This document shows positions 41,489 to 52,500 of a stretch of 64,000 nucleotides of DNA, one piece after another (the stretch's first letter is position 1; each line of letters starts with the position of its first letter). Location: the NCBI GenBank assembly GCA_003615045.1, contig ML014112.1:224041-288040 (forward strand), given 5' to 3'. The translations under genes and the position numbers were made by a program. Below the pieces are notes generated by a model. It was given only the letters and a program-made list of their open reading frames with translations. It made no database searches and was not told the DNA's origin. This DNA comes from Caulochytrium protostelioides. Its lineage: Eukaryota; Chytridiomycota; Caulochytriomycetes; Caulochytriales; Caulochytriaceae.

Positions 41489-43585
41489 TCAGGTCGAGGC
41501 GGCCGAGCGACCGCGCCAGATCCGCAGTGTCGTGGCCACGAGATGGCGGTGCTCCAGGATGGCGACCACGGCGAGAAACACGAGGCCGAGCACGCCGCCT
41601 GTCCCGAGATGCAGCAGCGTCGGCCGCCACATCGACAGCAGCGCGCGCCCGACGCCGACGCCGCCGCCGGCGGGCACGGGGGGCCGTCCATACTCGAGCA
41701 CGGCGCGGGAGACCCCGGCGACCGCCAGCAGCGCGGGAAATGAACGCGGGACCAGACGCGCGCGTCTCCATCGCGCAGGGCCGAGGAAGCCGCGAATATA
41801 GCGGAGGTTGAACGCGATGCGCAGGCCCATATGGAGCATGTTGGCGGCGATGAGCCCGCGGACGCCGCGGAGGGGCGTCACGTGGGCGGCGGTGGCGGCG
41901 GCCATGAAGACGGCGGTGCATACCGCGAACCAGAGCGTCTGCTGGGCGAGCGCAGCGCGGGATGCCGTGGCCTGGAGAAAGCCCTCGCTGGGGCCGTTGA
42001 GGCCCATGAGGGGGATCGAGAGCGCGTAGAGCGCGAGCGCGGCGGGCGCTGCGGTCGCGGCGACCCAGTGCTGGCCGGCCAAGAGTAGGACCGCGAGCGG
42101 GGCGAAGGGCGGCGCGAAGCCGATGAGGATCAGACCCAAAATAAGCTGCCACTGCATCAAACAAAAGAGCCAGTCGACCGCGGCTTCTTGGAACGCCGCC
42201 TCGGCCCTATCGGCCGGATTGGCCATTATCACCGTATCCATCGCATCCATCGCATCGGCCGTCATAGGTGAGGCATTGGTCCCAGAGACCAGCGGCGTCG
42301 ATTCGGCACGCGTCGATGCGCCGCCGTGGCTCGTAAAGGCTTTGGCGAAGAGGACGCGGGCCGTTTCCTCAAGCGGCGCGAAGAGGACGCGGACGACCAG
42401 GGAGCCGAGGTTGACGACGAGGCGGTAGACGCCCTGGTCCGCAGCGGAGCCGAGCAGGGACAGCACGTACGCATCGCCCTCGGTGAGCAGCTGCTTGATC
42501 ACGGACTGCGTCGTGAACGCCGCGGCAAGCATGAGTTGCGCAGGATCGATCCATGGCGCGAGCCATCGGGCGATGCCCGCGACCACGGACGAAACCCTCG
42601 ACGAAGCCGCAGACGCGGTCTCCTGTGAAAAGGGGGTCGCGCGGTCAAGCCGCCGCGGCCAGGGCGAGACCGTCGACAGCACCGGGTGGCGACGGAGACC
42701 CTGGCGGAATCGGATGAGCAGCACCAGCGCCGCCACGCACTGCGCAATGCCAAACACGATCAGTTTCTCGGTGTGTTCCACGACCGCACGCTCCGGTATG
42801 GATGACGGCGACGACGGCACGGGCTTCCCGAGGTCAGGCAAGCCATACTGCACCAGCAGGAGGCCGCCGATCGTCGCGACGCCGTGCACGACAAACGCGG
42901 CGCCCTCGATGCGCGTTCGCTCCCGGAACAGGCACTGGTCCTGGAAGAGCACGTAGGCGGGCTCGGCCGCGAGCTCGATGAGGATGGCGGCGGCGTACAA
43001 CCCTCGCGGGAGGTGCTGCCACGCCGATCGCGCGAATGCCCCGTCCGTCGGCGCGGTCCGCAGCGTCTGGTCGGCCGCGAGGGAGCCGAGCGCATGCAGC
43101 AGCAGTAGCACGACGCCGACGCACATGGGAATCCATCCGGCATTGGCCAGCGCCTGCAGTCGTCCCCTTTCGTCCTTCGCACGACGTGCGGTTGATGCCG
43201 ATGCCGATGCCGATGATCCTGATCCCGGCGACGACGGGCCGCGCAGGAGCGCGAGGCGGATGTTCTCGCGGGCCAGGAACAGTGTCGTCGTGGCGAGCAG
43301 CTCGAGGCGGGCGACACGGCCCAGTGTCGCGGCATCAGCGAGACGGTACAGCGCGAGGTTGAGCGTGAAGGTGACGCCGCGAGCGAGGATCTGGAACAGC
43401 ACGAGGTGGCCCGCGCCCTGGACAGTCGCGGCGTGCGCCGCCGGCAGTGGGCCCGCCGCCAGGCCGGGTCCGGCATCGCGCTGCGAAGACGTGTGCGGCG
43501 GCCGCCGCCACCGGAGTCCAGGCGCCGCTGCCGCCGCTGCCGCCGCCGTCGCTGCCGTTGGCTCACGCGCGAAAGAGTCGGCCAT
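41489..43585 (-). CDS. RFT1: RFT1 homologue, lipid-linked oligosaccharide translocation
   Basis: 698 aa from a true ATG, against ~540-575 in yeast and human. A polytopic ER membrane protein needed for Man5GlcNAc2-PP-dolichol to be available in the lumen for N-glycosylation; its role as the flippase itself is disputed. The N-terminal signature is clear: LVLFQILARGVTFTLNLALYR, then FLARENIRLALLRG. About a dozen hydrophobic helices follow. Further matches are YVLFQDQCLFRERTRIEGAA and, in the second half, LTEGDAYVLSLLGSAADQGV and LGSLVVRVLFAPLEETARVLF. Extra length lies in Ser/Ala loops. It lies on the same strand as the TPR gene upstream of it, with 329 bp between. Confidence 0.92.
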   Translation of the reverse strand: MADSFAREPTAATAAAAAAAAPGLRWRRPPHTSSQRDAGPGLAAGPLPAAHAATVQGAGHLVLFQILARGVTFTLNLALYRLADAATLGRVARLELLATTTLFLARENIRLALLRGPSSPGSGSSASASASTARRAKDERGRLQALANAGWIPMCVGVVLLLLHALGSLAADQTLRTAPTDGAFARSAWQHLPRGLYAAAILIELAAEPAYVLFQDQCLFRERTRIEGAAFVVHGVATIGGLLLVQYGLPDLGKPVPSSPSSIPERAVVEHTEKLIVFGIAQCVAALVLLIRFRQGLRRHPVLSTVSPWPRRLDRATPFSQETASAASSRVSSVVAGIARWLAPWIDPAQLMLAAAFTTQSVIKQLLTEGDAYVLSLLGSAADQGVYRLVVNLGSLVVRVLFAPLEETARVLFAKAFTSHGGASTRAESTPLVSGTNASPMTADAMDAMDTVIMANPADRAEAAFQEAAVDWLFCLMQWQLILGLILIGFAPPFAPLAVLLLAGQHWVAATAAPAALALYALSIPLMGLNGPSEGFLQATASRAALAQQTLWFAVCTAVFMAAATAAHVTPLRGVRGLIAANMLHMGLRIAFNLRYIRGFLGPARWRRARLVPRSFPALLAVAGVSRAVLEYGRPPVPAGGGVGVGRALLSMWRPTLLHLGTGGVLGLVFLAVVAILEHRHLVATTLRIWRGRSAAST

Positions 43586-43914
43586 AGCGAGGGCGAGGCG
43601 TTGACGAGGTGTCGAGACGGCGCCACGGCCCTCAAATTCGCCAACATCACTGGTTCGCGGTTCATACGGCGACGTTCGATCACGCGATGCGGACGAACGA
43701 TGTTGCCGCGGCGTAGCCGATGTCTTGGCCGGAAGGATGCAGATGAGTAGCGGTCGCGCTTCGCATCAGAGTCCGCGGCGATCTCCGACGCGTCGTTCCG
43801 GGCGCAGCCGCCGGCGTGCTGCGCCACCCACCGGGAACGTGCTGCGCCACCGTGTGACCGCCACGCAGCCTCTGCTGATGCCGAGTGCCGATGCCGAGTG
43901 CCGAACGACGCCGA
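43586..43914. other. Spacer between RFT1 and TPR gene
   Basis: 329 bp between tandem minus-strand genes, presumably the TPR gene 3' UTR and RFT1 promoter. No gene seen. Confidence 0.55.
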
Positions 43915-46900
43915 TCACGCATTGATGGCCACGTAGCGCGAAAAGTCGTCCAGCGCGCCGCCGTAGGCGCCCTGCACATTGCGAGCTTGGCCGCGCTTGA
44001 GCAGCGAGGCGACGTCGTCGGTGTTGCCCGCGAGCACGCTCGTGAAGTCAGCCTCGGCCGCGGCGCCGTCACCCTCGAGCTCGTAGAGGCAGCCGCGGTT
44101 GAAGTGGGCCTCGAGAAAGCCAGGGCGGGCCGCGAGCACGTGGCCGAGCAGCGCGATGCCTCGCCGGCGGTCGCCCTGCATCGCTGCCGCCAGCGCGAGG
44201 TTCATCTGGATGGCGACCGCGCGGCCGGCGCCCTCGTCCGCCGGGTCCAGGTGGCTCAGCGCGGCGGTGTAGCACGCCTCGGCGCGATCCCAGAACTGCT
44301 GCCGCAGGTACAGGTTCGCCATGTTGAACGCGCCTGCGACGTTCGTCGGGTCAGCCTGCAGCGCCCGGCGGTAGTCAGCCATCGCATACGCAGGCTCGCT
44401 ACCGTTGCCCTGCGCGCCGAGCGGCTTGCCGGCCGTGAGCGCCGCGGCGGGCAGGGCGCCGCCATGGCGCAACTGCCCGCTGCGCTCGTAGAACACGCCG
44501 CGGTTCACGTAGAAACTAGCCTGCGTCGGGTCGAGGCGCAGCGCCGTCGTCATGTGCCCGATCGCGCGTTCCCACTGGCCGTGCGCGCCCGCCGCGAGCC
44601 CCTTCGCCTCGTAGAAGCGCGCCTGGTACGCCTTCACGGGCGCGCGCGCCGCGATCGGGTCCGGGTCCAGATGCAGGTCCCGCAGGAACCGCGGCAGGCA
44701 TGCCACCAGCGCCGCTTTGGCTGTGAGGAACCGCGCGCCGTCGTCGGCCGTCGATGTCGCCGTCGGCAGAGCTGCGGGCGTCGCGGGCTTGGCGGTCCGG
44801 TGGCCCAAAGTCGACGCCGACGTCTTCTTGCCTGGCGAGACGGGCCGCCGATCATACTTCTTGGTTGGTGTCGGGGCCGCTTTGCCGCCGTGGCCAGGCG
44901 GAGGTGCGGGGGCGTGGGGCGCCGCGGACGCTGATGCCGGGGAATGGAGGAGCAGATCGAGCGCTTCCTCGTACGCATCGATCTTGGCAAGCGCGCTCAC
45001 CAGCAGCGCCAAGCCGCGATCGAACCACGCATCCGCCTGCGTCGGCTGCTGCAGGTATGCGTGCACGGCGCCGAGGTTGAGGTACACGGACGGCTCGTGG
45101 GGGAAGCTGTGGAGCATGGCGCGGAACGCGCGGATAGCGTGCGCGTAGCGGCGCTTGGCAAAGTAGGCGCACCCGATGCCGTGCCAGGCGGCGAGGACGT
45201 TGCGGTCCATCTCGATCACTTCGCGGTACGTCGCGATCGCGCGGCCCAGCTGGCCCGTCTCGAAGAGGCACACCGCCAACAGGCAGCGCAGCGTGATGTC
45301 CTCCGGGTATGCGGCGATGGCGCCGCTGAGGTCGCCGAGGGCGTGGGTATACTTGCGCATGAGCCAGTAGATGAGCCCGCGGTTGCGCAGCGCGGCGGGC
45401 GCCGACTCGCTCATGAGCAGTACGGTGCTGTAGTCCTGGAGCGCCAGCTTCCACCGGCCCATGTTCTGGTAGACGCGGGCACGGTTGTAGAGCGCCAGCG
45501 CGGAGTCCGGGCTCGCGAGGCAGACCGACTCGAAGCGGTCGAGAGCGTCGACCAGCTGGCCCAGCTTCACGAGACACCGGCCCGCCAGCAGGTGCGCCTG
45601 CTCGTTGGCCGGCTCAATGCGGAGCATAGCGTCGCAGTCTTCGGTGCAGAGCGCATACTTCTGCTGGTCCCAATACAGCTGCGCGCGTGTGTAGTACGCC
45701 GGCACGAAACCGTGGTCGGTGGCCAAGCACGAGGTCAGGTCCTGCAGGGCGAGCGCAATCGAGGACTTGGCGAGGTAGCAGAGCGCGCGGTGGTGGAAGG
45801 CTTCGGTGTAGCGGCCGTGCAGCTTGAGCGCAGCGCTGTACTCAGCGATGGCGGTGTCGTAGTCGCCCGAGTCCTTGGCCACGTGGCCGCGCTGCAGGTA
45901 GATCGCCGCCTCGACGTCATTGAGAGTGAGGGCCTTCGTGAGGTCACGCATGGCGCCCACGTAGTCCTGGAGGCGGTGGCGCGCCTTCGCGACAAGGAGC
46001 CAGACCTTCCAGTCGTTGGACGGCATTTTGTGGCGGAACTCGCGGTCGAAGGCCTCGAGCAGCGCGACGTGCTTGCCCTGGAACGAGAGGATGAGCGCCG
46101 ACTGGTAAAATGTCTTGGCGATGCCGCTGTTGAGGGCCAGGCTCGCGTTGAAGTCGCCGACGCACGCGTCGAGTCGGTCCGTTTTGAGAAACAGGTACCC
46201 GCGCTTCAGGTAGAGCAGATGCATCGACGGCTTCAGGTGGATGGCCTGCGTCAGGTCGCGCACCGCTAGCCGGACGGTCGGCGAGATGGGCGCGATCGTC
46301 GCGAACGACCCCGACGCATGCGTCACGGACGCTCGGCCCGTCCCCGACTTCCGCACCAGCATCGACGACACGGGTGACGCCGCGAGCGGCGCTTTTGTCA
46401 ACATGCTCGTCGCCGTCTCCGTCGGCGGCTCGTCCAGATCCGGAAAGTCCACGCACAGCGGCTGCAAGAAGGCGACCAAGCTCAGGTGCGCGCCGCCGCC
46501 GCCGCCGTGGCGACCGCTCGACGCCGCACTTGACGACCGTCCCGCCGACCGCGGGCCGCCGCCGCCGCCGCTTGTCTGCGGACGGCCACCATTCGCCGTG
46601 TCGGGCCGCGAGCCCTCGGTCTCAGTAGACCGAGCCGAGCGCGCGGTCGTGGCGCGACCCGAGCCGGAGCCCGAGCCGGAAGGCCTCGCGGGGTAGCACG
46701 ACCCGGGCCGGCTGCTGCTGCCGCCGCCGCTGGCGGCCGCGGGTTCCGAGAGGTCGCCATCGTGCGCGAGGTATGCACGGGAGGCCATGACGGACAGTCC
46801 CGGCGACGCGCCGCCGCTCGGATGCGAGCGCCGGTCGGCGGCCGGGAGGGGTGGCAGGAAGTGGGTCGGGCACGCGGGGCCCTCGGCATGCGCGACGTAG

Positions 46901-49900
46901 GGCAGACTGCCGACTATCGTCTTGAGCAACCGCGCTTGCTGGTATGCGGACGGCAGCGGCTGCTCGGGCGGCCAGTTACGCAGGATCTCGGCGCGGCTCA
47001 CGTATCCGGCGACGTCCTGTGGGGCGAGCCCGATGAGGATGTTGAGCGCGACGAGGGCCAGCAGCAGCTCGCCCTGCGTCTCGTAGAGCCGCGCGAGCTG
47101 CAGCCACGCGCGCCCGAACGCCGGCTGGAGCGCGATGCATCGCAGCAGGTCCTGCTTCGCCAGCAAGGACTTCTGCATCCAGACATACACCTGCGCGCGG
47201 TGGTAGTAGATGATCGCGTGCATCGCGTCGCTGTCGCTGAGCAGCAGCGCGGTGCTCAGATCGCAGAGCGCTGCGCGCGGATGGATCTCGGCGAGCAAGC
47301 ACCCGCGGTTAAGGTATAAATCCACGGCGAGCGGGCTCTCGACGGCGTCATGCACCAGCCAGTCGAGGATCTCGAGGCTTGCGTCAAGGTGGCCGAGCCG
47401 CGCCTCGGCCTCGGCGCGCCACAGGCGCAGCCGCAGCCCGTGCGTTTCAGAGATGTTGAGTTTCTTGGGAAACGGGGCTCGGGCAATGTCGTACGCGTTC
47501 GTCACGATCGTCCGGTACGACAGGGACGTCGTCGTCGTCGTCGTCGTTGACAGCAGACTCGTGGTCGATCGATCGACCGCGCCCGTCAACGCCGCCATCG
47601 CCGACGACGACGGCGATGCCGCGCTGACGCCCATGGCTGACCGGCTGTGGCCGAGCAGCTGGTTTGTGAGCGACTGGACGGTGCGCCAGTCGCCGTGCTG
47701 GCGGGCCCACTCAATCAAGCACGCGGTCGCGCCGCATGCCGTCGGGTCCATCGCCGCCGCCGTTCGCCAGTCCTCCAGTGCCGCAGTCGGGTCGCCCCTG
47801 GCCCAGTGCAGGTCCGCCCGCTCGAGGTAATGCTTCACCTGGTCCGGCTGGAGCCGGATGAGCTGCGACGCGTGCGAGAGCGCCTTGTGGGTGTGGCCTT
47901 GCACGCGGTGGATGGCGCAGAGCGCCACGTGCGCGCGGACCTGGGCCGGGCCGGGCGAGAGCTCGAGCACGGCGCGCAGGTCCGCGAGGGCCGACTGGTA
48001 CCCGCCCGTCTTGACGAACGACTCCTGGCGCTCCCACAGCACGTCCACGTTGCCCGGGTCAAGGGCCTGCGCATGGTTGAGGTCGTGCAGCGCGAGCGGG
48101 TGGCGCTCATACTTCTTGTGCACGAGCGCGCGCTGCAGGTAGTTCCACGACGTCGGATCAGCATTGACGCGCGTCGTGATGCGCGCGACCTCCGCCGCAT
48201 ACAGGTGGTCGTGCATGTTGGCTTCGTCTGAGCGCCCCGCCAGCAGGTAGCCCGTCGGGTCCTGCGATGACGACGACGATAGCGTCCGGACCAGTCCGCC
48301 CGAGGCCTTCGGCGGCGACCGCGACATCCGCCGACCGCTGCCGCTGCGGTTCGGGTCGGCCTCGTGGTCACGGTCTTCGCCATTGTCGCCGTCGCCGCCG
48401 TCGCCGTCCGCGGAGCGCTCGTCGATATCGGGCAGACCGTCCATCTTGACGGGCTCCGCCACCGTCAGACCCGCGACAGCATTGGTCTCCCCGCCGGCGG
48501 CACCATCAGCAAGGAGCGGTGGTGCCGGCGGCGCCGTCATCCCCGCGGCGGTTTCTGCCGCAGCGGTAGCGGACCCCTCGCTCTGGCGTGGGGGCGATCG
48601 GTCCGGATCGAGATGCGCGTCCGCCATCATCGCGTGGGCCTGCAGCGTACGGTCGAGCGCCGAGCGGGCGGCGAGCGACGGCGCCATGGCCGAGAGGGGC
48701 CGCGAGACGGGCTCGGCGGGGTCGAGCGCCGCCGTGGCCGCGGCCTGGAGGCGGTGCAGGCGGTGGATTTCGAGCGCGAGCTGATGGCCCTCGACCCGGA
48801 GCTTCTCGTGCGCGTCGATGCGCTGCTGCTCGACCGCGTCGATCGGGAGCCACTGCCGCCCGAGCGGCGCGCGCGTCGGCAGCATCGAGCGGAACATCTC
48901 GCTCAAGTGCTCGCGGTCGGCCCACGGCGACTGCGGCAGCGCATCGATGTAGTCGACCCGCGCGTCCACCGCCTCGTCCTCCGGCTCGTCGGATCGATTG
49001 GCGGTGGCAGTGAAGGCGAACCGAGACGGCGCCGCCGCGGGGCCCTCCGGAACACCGTGCCGGGAGCGGAGCGTTTGCCGCACGGCCGGGAGATCGGCTG
49101 CCGGCTCCGCCGCTGCGCGGTAGAGGAAGGGTAGCGCCTGGGCATCGAGCGGCACGGCGTCGTCGCGGCGCGACAGCGTTTGCTGATTGAGCCGCTGCGC
49201 GGCCAGAAAGCGCAGACCATACTCGCCCGGCTGGTAGGTCATGCGCGTCGATTTGCGTGGGTACCGGTTTTCGTCGCTGGTCGAGTCGCTCGACTCGGAG
49301 ATATGCACCTCCTTGGCAATGGGCCGCGACATGATCGGGTCATACCCGGTCGCCTCAATGAGCTTGACTTGAGCGTCGTGCGTGACGAGGTGCGACGTCT
49401 GGATGCCCTGCTCCTTGAGCGCGTCGAAGAACGCGTCGTTCTGACGCTGGCTGACCGTCGCATACGCCGCAAACGGCAAGCGCTGGCTCCGCGGGAGCGA
49501 ACTCCGCTTGTGGCGCAGCGAGTGCTTCCGCGCGGGCTTCGGCGGCCGAGACGTGCGGCCCTCGTCCAGGCTGTCGTCCCCGCCGTCGTCGTCCTCCGAC
49601 GACGAGAGCACCCGCGGGTTCAAGATGGCCGGCGCCACGTGGACGTCGGTCGCGGAGGACGGCTCGACGGCTTCCGGCGTGATTCCGAGCCCCGTCGGCG
49701 TCCGGTGCCGCCGCCGCGAGCGGACCGGCGAATCCGACCGCGGCCGCGCCGCGGAGGCGGCGGTCGGGCCCGCGGGCGCCCAACGCCGCGTGTCCCAAGG
49801 ATCCACGCCGTCGGGCACCGCCGTCGCGTGGCTCCCGCGGCGGCCGCTCTCGCCGCCGGCATGGGGGTGGTGGACCCAGTTGAGCGGCACGACGGGCACG

Positions 49901-51381
49901 GCGTCCGGCTCGATCTCCTGCGGCGGCGTGCCTGCGATCGTCGTCACGTACGTTGGCGGCTGCGACGGCGCGCCGCTCACATGATTGGAATGGCCCGGCG
50001 TCCCGGCGTCCATCTCATCATTGTCGTCAACGTCGTCGACGTCGTCGTCGTCGCCGTCGCCGTCGTCGCCATCATCGATTTCATCGTCGTGCTGGTCGAT
50101 CGTGGGCAAGGAAGGATTCGCCGGCAACGACGAGGACAGGAGCGGGTCGGCCACCCCGGTTTTCCGTCGTGGTGTACGCCGCCGCGAAGCCGGCCACAGT
50201 CCGTCCACGTCCGGTCCCGCGAGTGCCGACAGCGAAGCCTCCTCACGCGGGTCCGCTGGCCGCTCCAGCAGACTGCGATGCCGCGCCGGCGACGCCGAGC
50301 CAAGCGCCGGCGCCAGTCCGAGCACGGCGGCACGCAGCGGCTGCGGCCGCGTCACCGACGGTCGCCCGCTCGTCGGCCCGTCCTGATGCGGAAGATCATA
50401 CGTGTCCTCCCACTGCGCCACCTGCGCCGCAAACCGCTCAAAGAGGTCGTCGACGCGGTCCGACACCGACTCCCACGTCGGCACCGCCGCGGCTGCCGCG
50501 GAAGCGACCGAGACCATCGACAGCGTGGACAGCGTGGGCGCGCGGCGCGGAGACGCGGGCCGCGGGACGGCGGGCGCCGGCTTGGCCGTCGGCGCGAGCA
50601 TGGGTTTGGCGACGCCCGCCACGACCGGCGGCCCCCGGCCCGCGGCCATCCCGCCGGCTCGCGGCGGAGGCGGCGGATGAGGCGGCACGGCGGCGGCCGC
50701 GGCCGCGGCGGCGTGCTGCGCGGCGGCCCGGGCGGCCGGCGAGATGGGCGGCGGCTTCGGATACGCGGCTTCCTGCGAATGCGAGGGCCGGATCGCCAGC
50801 AGGGGGTCGTCGATCGGCGCCAGCTCGGCCCACGGCCGCGCGTGGGACGGCGCCCCGCCGGGCGACCGTGGCCAGAGCCGGCGGGATGGGCTGGAGCCGT
50901 CGGCGCGGGTCCGTGCCGCCGTCAGGGCCGCGGGGGCGTCGTCGTCCGGCGGGCGGCTGGGCGCGAGCCAGGCGGCACCTCGGGCTGGGCGCGGCGCGAC
51001 GGCCGCGTGGTCGGCCATGCGGCTCGGCGGCGGCACGAGCGCCTTGCCCAGCATCTCGCGCGACCGCGCATACTCGGTGGCGGGCGTCGTCGTTTTGCGC
51101 GGGAAGCGGGACGGGTCGAGCTGGCGGTAGTCGGGGCCGGCGACGAGGCCCGGCGCTGCGTGTAGCTGTGCGAGCGCCTGCTTGCGCGCCGGGTCGTCCC
51201 GGATCACGGCGAGCGCGGTGGGCCGCTGCGGGCCGAGGAGCGGCCGCGGCGCCATGGCCGAGATGGCGGGCGTGGCCACGACGGCGGCGGCGGTGGCGGC
51301 GGCGGCAGCGGACGGATCGCCTTGGCCGTCGCCGTTGCGGGCGCCGCCTTGGGCGCCGCCGACGGTGGGCGCCGCCGCCAT
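43915..51381 (-). CDS. Giant TPR-repeat protein, TTC6-like
   Basis: 2,488 aa from the ATG at 51381 (the frame opens at a GTG 22 codons earlier). Residues 1 to ~1070 are Pro/Ala/Ser/Asp-rich and mostly disordered, but a short block near 650-700 is ordered: LVTHDAQVKLIEATGYDPIM, then ISESSDSTSDENRY and MTYQPGEYGLRFLAAQRLNQ. From ~1073 to the end are some 25-30 tetratricopeptide repeats, for example WNYLQRALVHKKYERHPLAL, ALYNRARVYQNMGRWKLALQ and AHFNRGCLYELEGDGAAAEA. Tandem TPRs form an interaction solenoid. A long N-terminus before the block ATGYDPIM and many TPRs fits the TTC6 family, which occurs in animals and other flagellates and lacks a defined biochemical role. The TPR call is certain and TTC6 assignment is tentative. 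Confidence 0.85.
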   Translation of the reverse strand: MAAAPTVGGAQGGARNGDGQGDPSAAAAATAAAVVATPAISAMAPRPLLGPQRPTALAVIRDDPARKQALAQLHAAPGLVAGPDYRQLDPSRFPRKTTTPATEYARSREMLGKALVPPPSRMADHAAVAPRPARGAAWLAPSRPPDDDAPAALTAARTRADGSSPSRRLWPRSPGGAPSHARPWAELAPIDDPLLAIRPSHSQEAAYPKPPPISPAARAAAQHAAAAAAAAVPPHPPPPPRAGGMAAGRGPPVVAGVAKPMLAPTAKPAPAVPRPASPRRAPTLSTLSMVSVASAAAAAVPTWESVSDRVDDLFERFAAQVAQWEDTYDLPHQDGPTSGRPSVTRPQPLRAAVLGLAPALGSASPARHRSLLERPADPREEASLSALAGPDVDGLWPASRRRTPRRKTGVADPLLSSSLPANPSLPTIDQHDDEIDDGDDGDGDDDDVDDVDDNDEMDAGTPGHSNHVSGAPSQPPTYVTTIAGTPPQEIEPDAVPVVPLNWVHHPHAGGESGRRGSHATAVPDGVDPWDTRRWAPAGPTAASAARPRSDSPVRSRRRHRTPTGLGITPEAVEPSSATDVHVAPAILNPRVLSSSEDDDGGDDSLDEGRTSRPPKPARKHSLRHKRSSLPRSQRLPFAAYATVSQRQNDAFFDALKEQGIQTSHLVTHDAQVKLIEATGYDPIMSRPIAKEVHISESSDSTSDENRYPRKSTRMTYQPGEYGLRFLAAQRLNQQTLSRRDDAVPLDAQALPFLYRAAAEPAADLPAVRQTLRSRHGVPEGPAAAPSRFAFTATANRSDEPEDEAVDARVDYIDALPQSPWADREHLSEMFRSMLPTRAPLGRQWLPIDAVEQQRIDAHEKLRVEGHQLALEIHRLHRLQAAATAALDPAEPVSRPLSAMAPSLAARSALDRTLQAHAMMADAHLDPDRSPPRQSEGSATAAAETAAGMTAPPAPPLLADGAAGGETNAVAGLTVAEPVKMDGLPDIDERSADGDGGDGDNGEDRDHEADPNRSGSGRRMSRSPPKASGGLVRTLSSSSSQDPTGYLLAGRSDEANMHDHLYAAEVARITTRVNADPTSWNYLQRALVHKKYERHPLALHDLNHAQALDPGNVDVLWERQESFVKTGGYQSALADLRAVLELSPGPAQVRAHVALCAIHRVQGHTHKALSHASQLIRLQPDQVKHYLERADLHWARGDPTAALEDWRTAAAMDPTACGATACLIEWARQHGDWRTVQSLTNQLLGHSRSAMGVSAASPSSSAMAALTGAVDRSTTSLLSTTTTTTTSLSYRTIVTNAYDIARAPFPKKLNISETHGLRLRLWRAEAEARLGHLDASLEILDWLVHDAVESPLAVDLYLNRGCLLAEIHPRAALCDLSTALLLSDSDAMHAIIYYHRAQVYVWMQKSLLAKQDLLRCIALQPAFGRAWLQLARLYETQGELLLALVALNILIGLAPQDVAGYVSRAEILRNWPPEQPLPSAYQQARLLKTIVGSLPYVAHAEGPACPTHFLPPLPAADRRSHPSGGASPGLSVMASRAYLAHDGDLSEPAAASGGGSSSRPGSCYPARPSGSGSGSGRATTARSARSTETEGSRPDTANGGRPQTSGGGGGPRSAGRSSSAASSGRHGGGGGAHLSLVAFLQPLCVDFPDLDEPPTETATSMLTKAPLAASPVSSMLVRKSGTGRASVTHASGSFATIAPISPTVRLAVRDLTQAIHLKPSMHLLYLKRGYLFLKTDRLDACVGDFNASLALNSGIAKTFYQSALILSFQGKHVALLEAFDREFRHKMPSNDWKVWLLVAKARHRLQDYVGAMRDLTKALTLNDVEAAIYLQRGHVAKDSGDYDTAIAEYSAALKLHGRYTEAFHHRALCYLAKSSIALALQDLTSCLATDHGFVPAYYTRAQLYWDQQKYALCTEDCDAMLRIEPANEQAHLLAGRCLVKLGQLVDALDRFESVCLASPDSALALYNRARVYQNMGRWKLALQDYSTVLLMSESAPAALRNRGLIYWLMRKYTHALGDLSGAIAAYPEDITLRCLLAVCLFETGQLGRAIATYREVIEMDRNVLAAWHGIGCAYFAKRRYAHAIRAFRAMLHSFPHEPSVYLNLGAVHAYLQQPTQADAWFDRGLALLVSALAKIDAYEEALDLLLHSPASASAAPHAPAPPPGHGGKAAPTPTKKYDRRPVSPGKKTSASTLGHRTAKPATPAALPTATSTADDGARFLTAKAALVACLPRFLRDLHLDPDPIAARAPVKAYQARFYEAKGLAAGAHGQWERAIGHMTTALRLDPTQASFYVNRGVFYERSGQLRHGGALPAAALTAGKPLGAQGNGSEPAYAMADYRRALQADPTNVAGAFNMANLYLRQQFWDRAEACYTAALSHLDPADEGAGRAVAIQMNLALAAAMQGDRRRGIALLGHVLAARPGFLEAHFNRGCLYELEGDGAAAEADFTSVLAGNTDDVASLLKRGQARNVQGAYGGALDDFSRYVAINA

Positions 51382-52500
51382 CGTGGCCGTGGGATCGTGG
51401 CGGACCAGCGACGCGAAGCGACAAGCTGCGTACGGCAGATCTCGCACGATCAGCGTCGTCTAATTCGTCTGCAGGAGCAGGACCATTGCAGGAACGATGT
51501 CAGTCAGTCCGTGGGTGCGTCGTGTCGGGTGAAACAGGTGGTTGGGGGATATCAGCAGCAGCAACAGCAACAGCAGACGTCTATGAATGGATCAAGGCCA
51601 TCTACCATCGAGAGCAGACGGCGAGGCCGACGCGTTTCGGCGTTGTCCGCAAGATCAAACGTAATCAAAAGGAAGGTCAGAACGATCGATCATGACTGGG
51701 AACGGGTACATGTCGCTGTCGGCATTTTTGGTGGTCCGACGTGCTTGAACACTGCGGGACGCCGGATCGCCGTCCCGCACGGACTCCGCTGGTGGGGGGG
51801 ATCTGCGCGATGGATGGGGGGCGGCGGATCGGCTGTCGTCAACGTGAAGGCCGCCGAGCGGAAAAAAGCTTCTTACGCTTACGATTATGCCGATTGGCCC
51901 CAAGCGAGCCTGGCCATGACGTCGATAGCGATGACACGGCAGCATGATACTCTCGCGATACTCTCCACCAAGGGATGGTTCTAGGCAGCTCATCATCGCT
52001 CATCATCCGCGTTGAAACCCTCCGAGGTGCTACGACGTGTGATGGCCGGCGTCTTCCTGCAGCTTTCCATCATTGTGCTTTTCGGAGGAAATCGCCCGGG
52101 CACTGCTGGCCCCTTCTCACCCCGACAGACAGACGGGGCCCTCGGGACAGACGGCTGAGCGTCCGCCCGCCAGCAAGGGCCGCATGCCTCGCCTCAAGCG
52201 CCCGTCCCGGATGTGGGTGATCGGCCAGCAGTGGGTGATCTCGATGGCCCAACGACGCGCGGCAGCATCGCCACGACCGAGTGCCGTCGACAGCGGCGCA
52301 AGGATCTATGCGCTTCCGACGGCGCGGAAATCCTTCTTTTGCATTCAATCCGACCCGTCCGCACCGCGTTCGTTGCTGCGGAAGCCTCCCTCGTGCCGCT
52401 GTTGGTCGCTTCATCACGTCCATGGCACTGGGCCTCATGCATGCATCGTGCTCCTCGCTCCGTCATCTGAGCTGCCTGATCTGACTTGTCTGTGTCGACG
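51382..52500. other. Divergent promoter, TPR protein / UNC-45
   Basis: 1.1 kb between divergent starts. A CAG-triplet run lies near 51555-51577. Frames up to 220 codons show no family resemblance. Confidence 0.5.

Noticed and set aside
49180-51165. 661-codon + strand frame opposite the TPR gene
   Set aside because: Mirror of the disordered N-terminus, with extreme Arg content.
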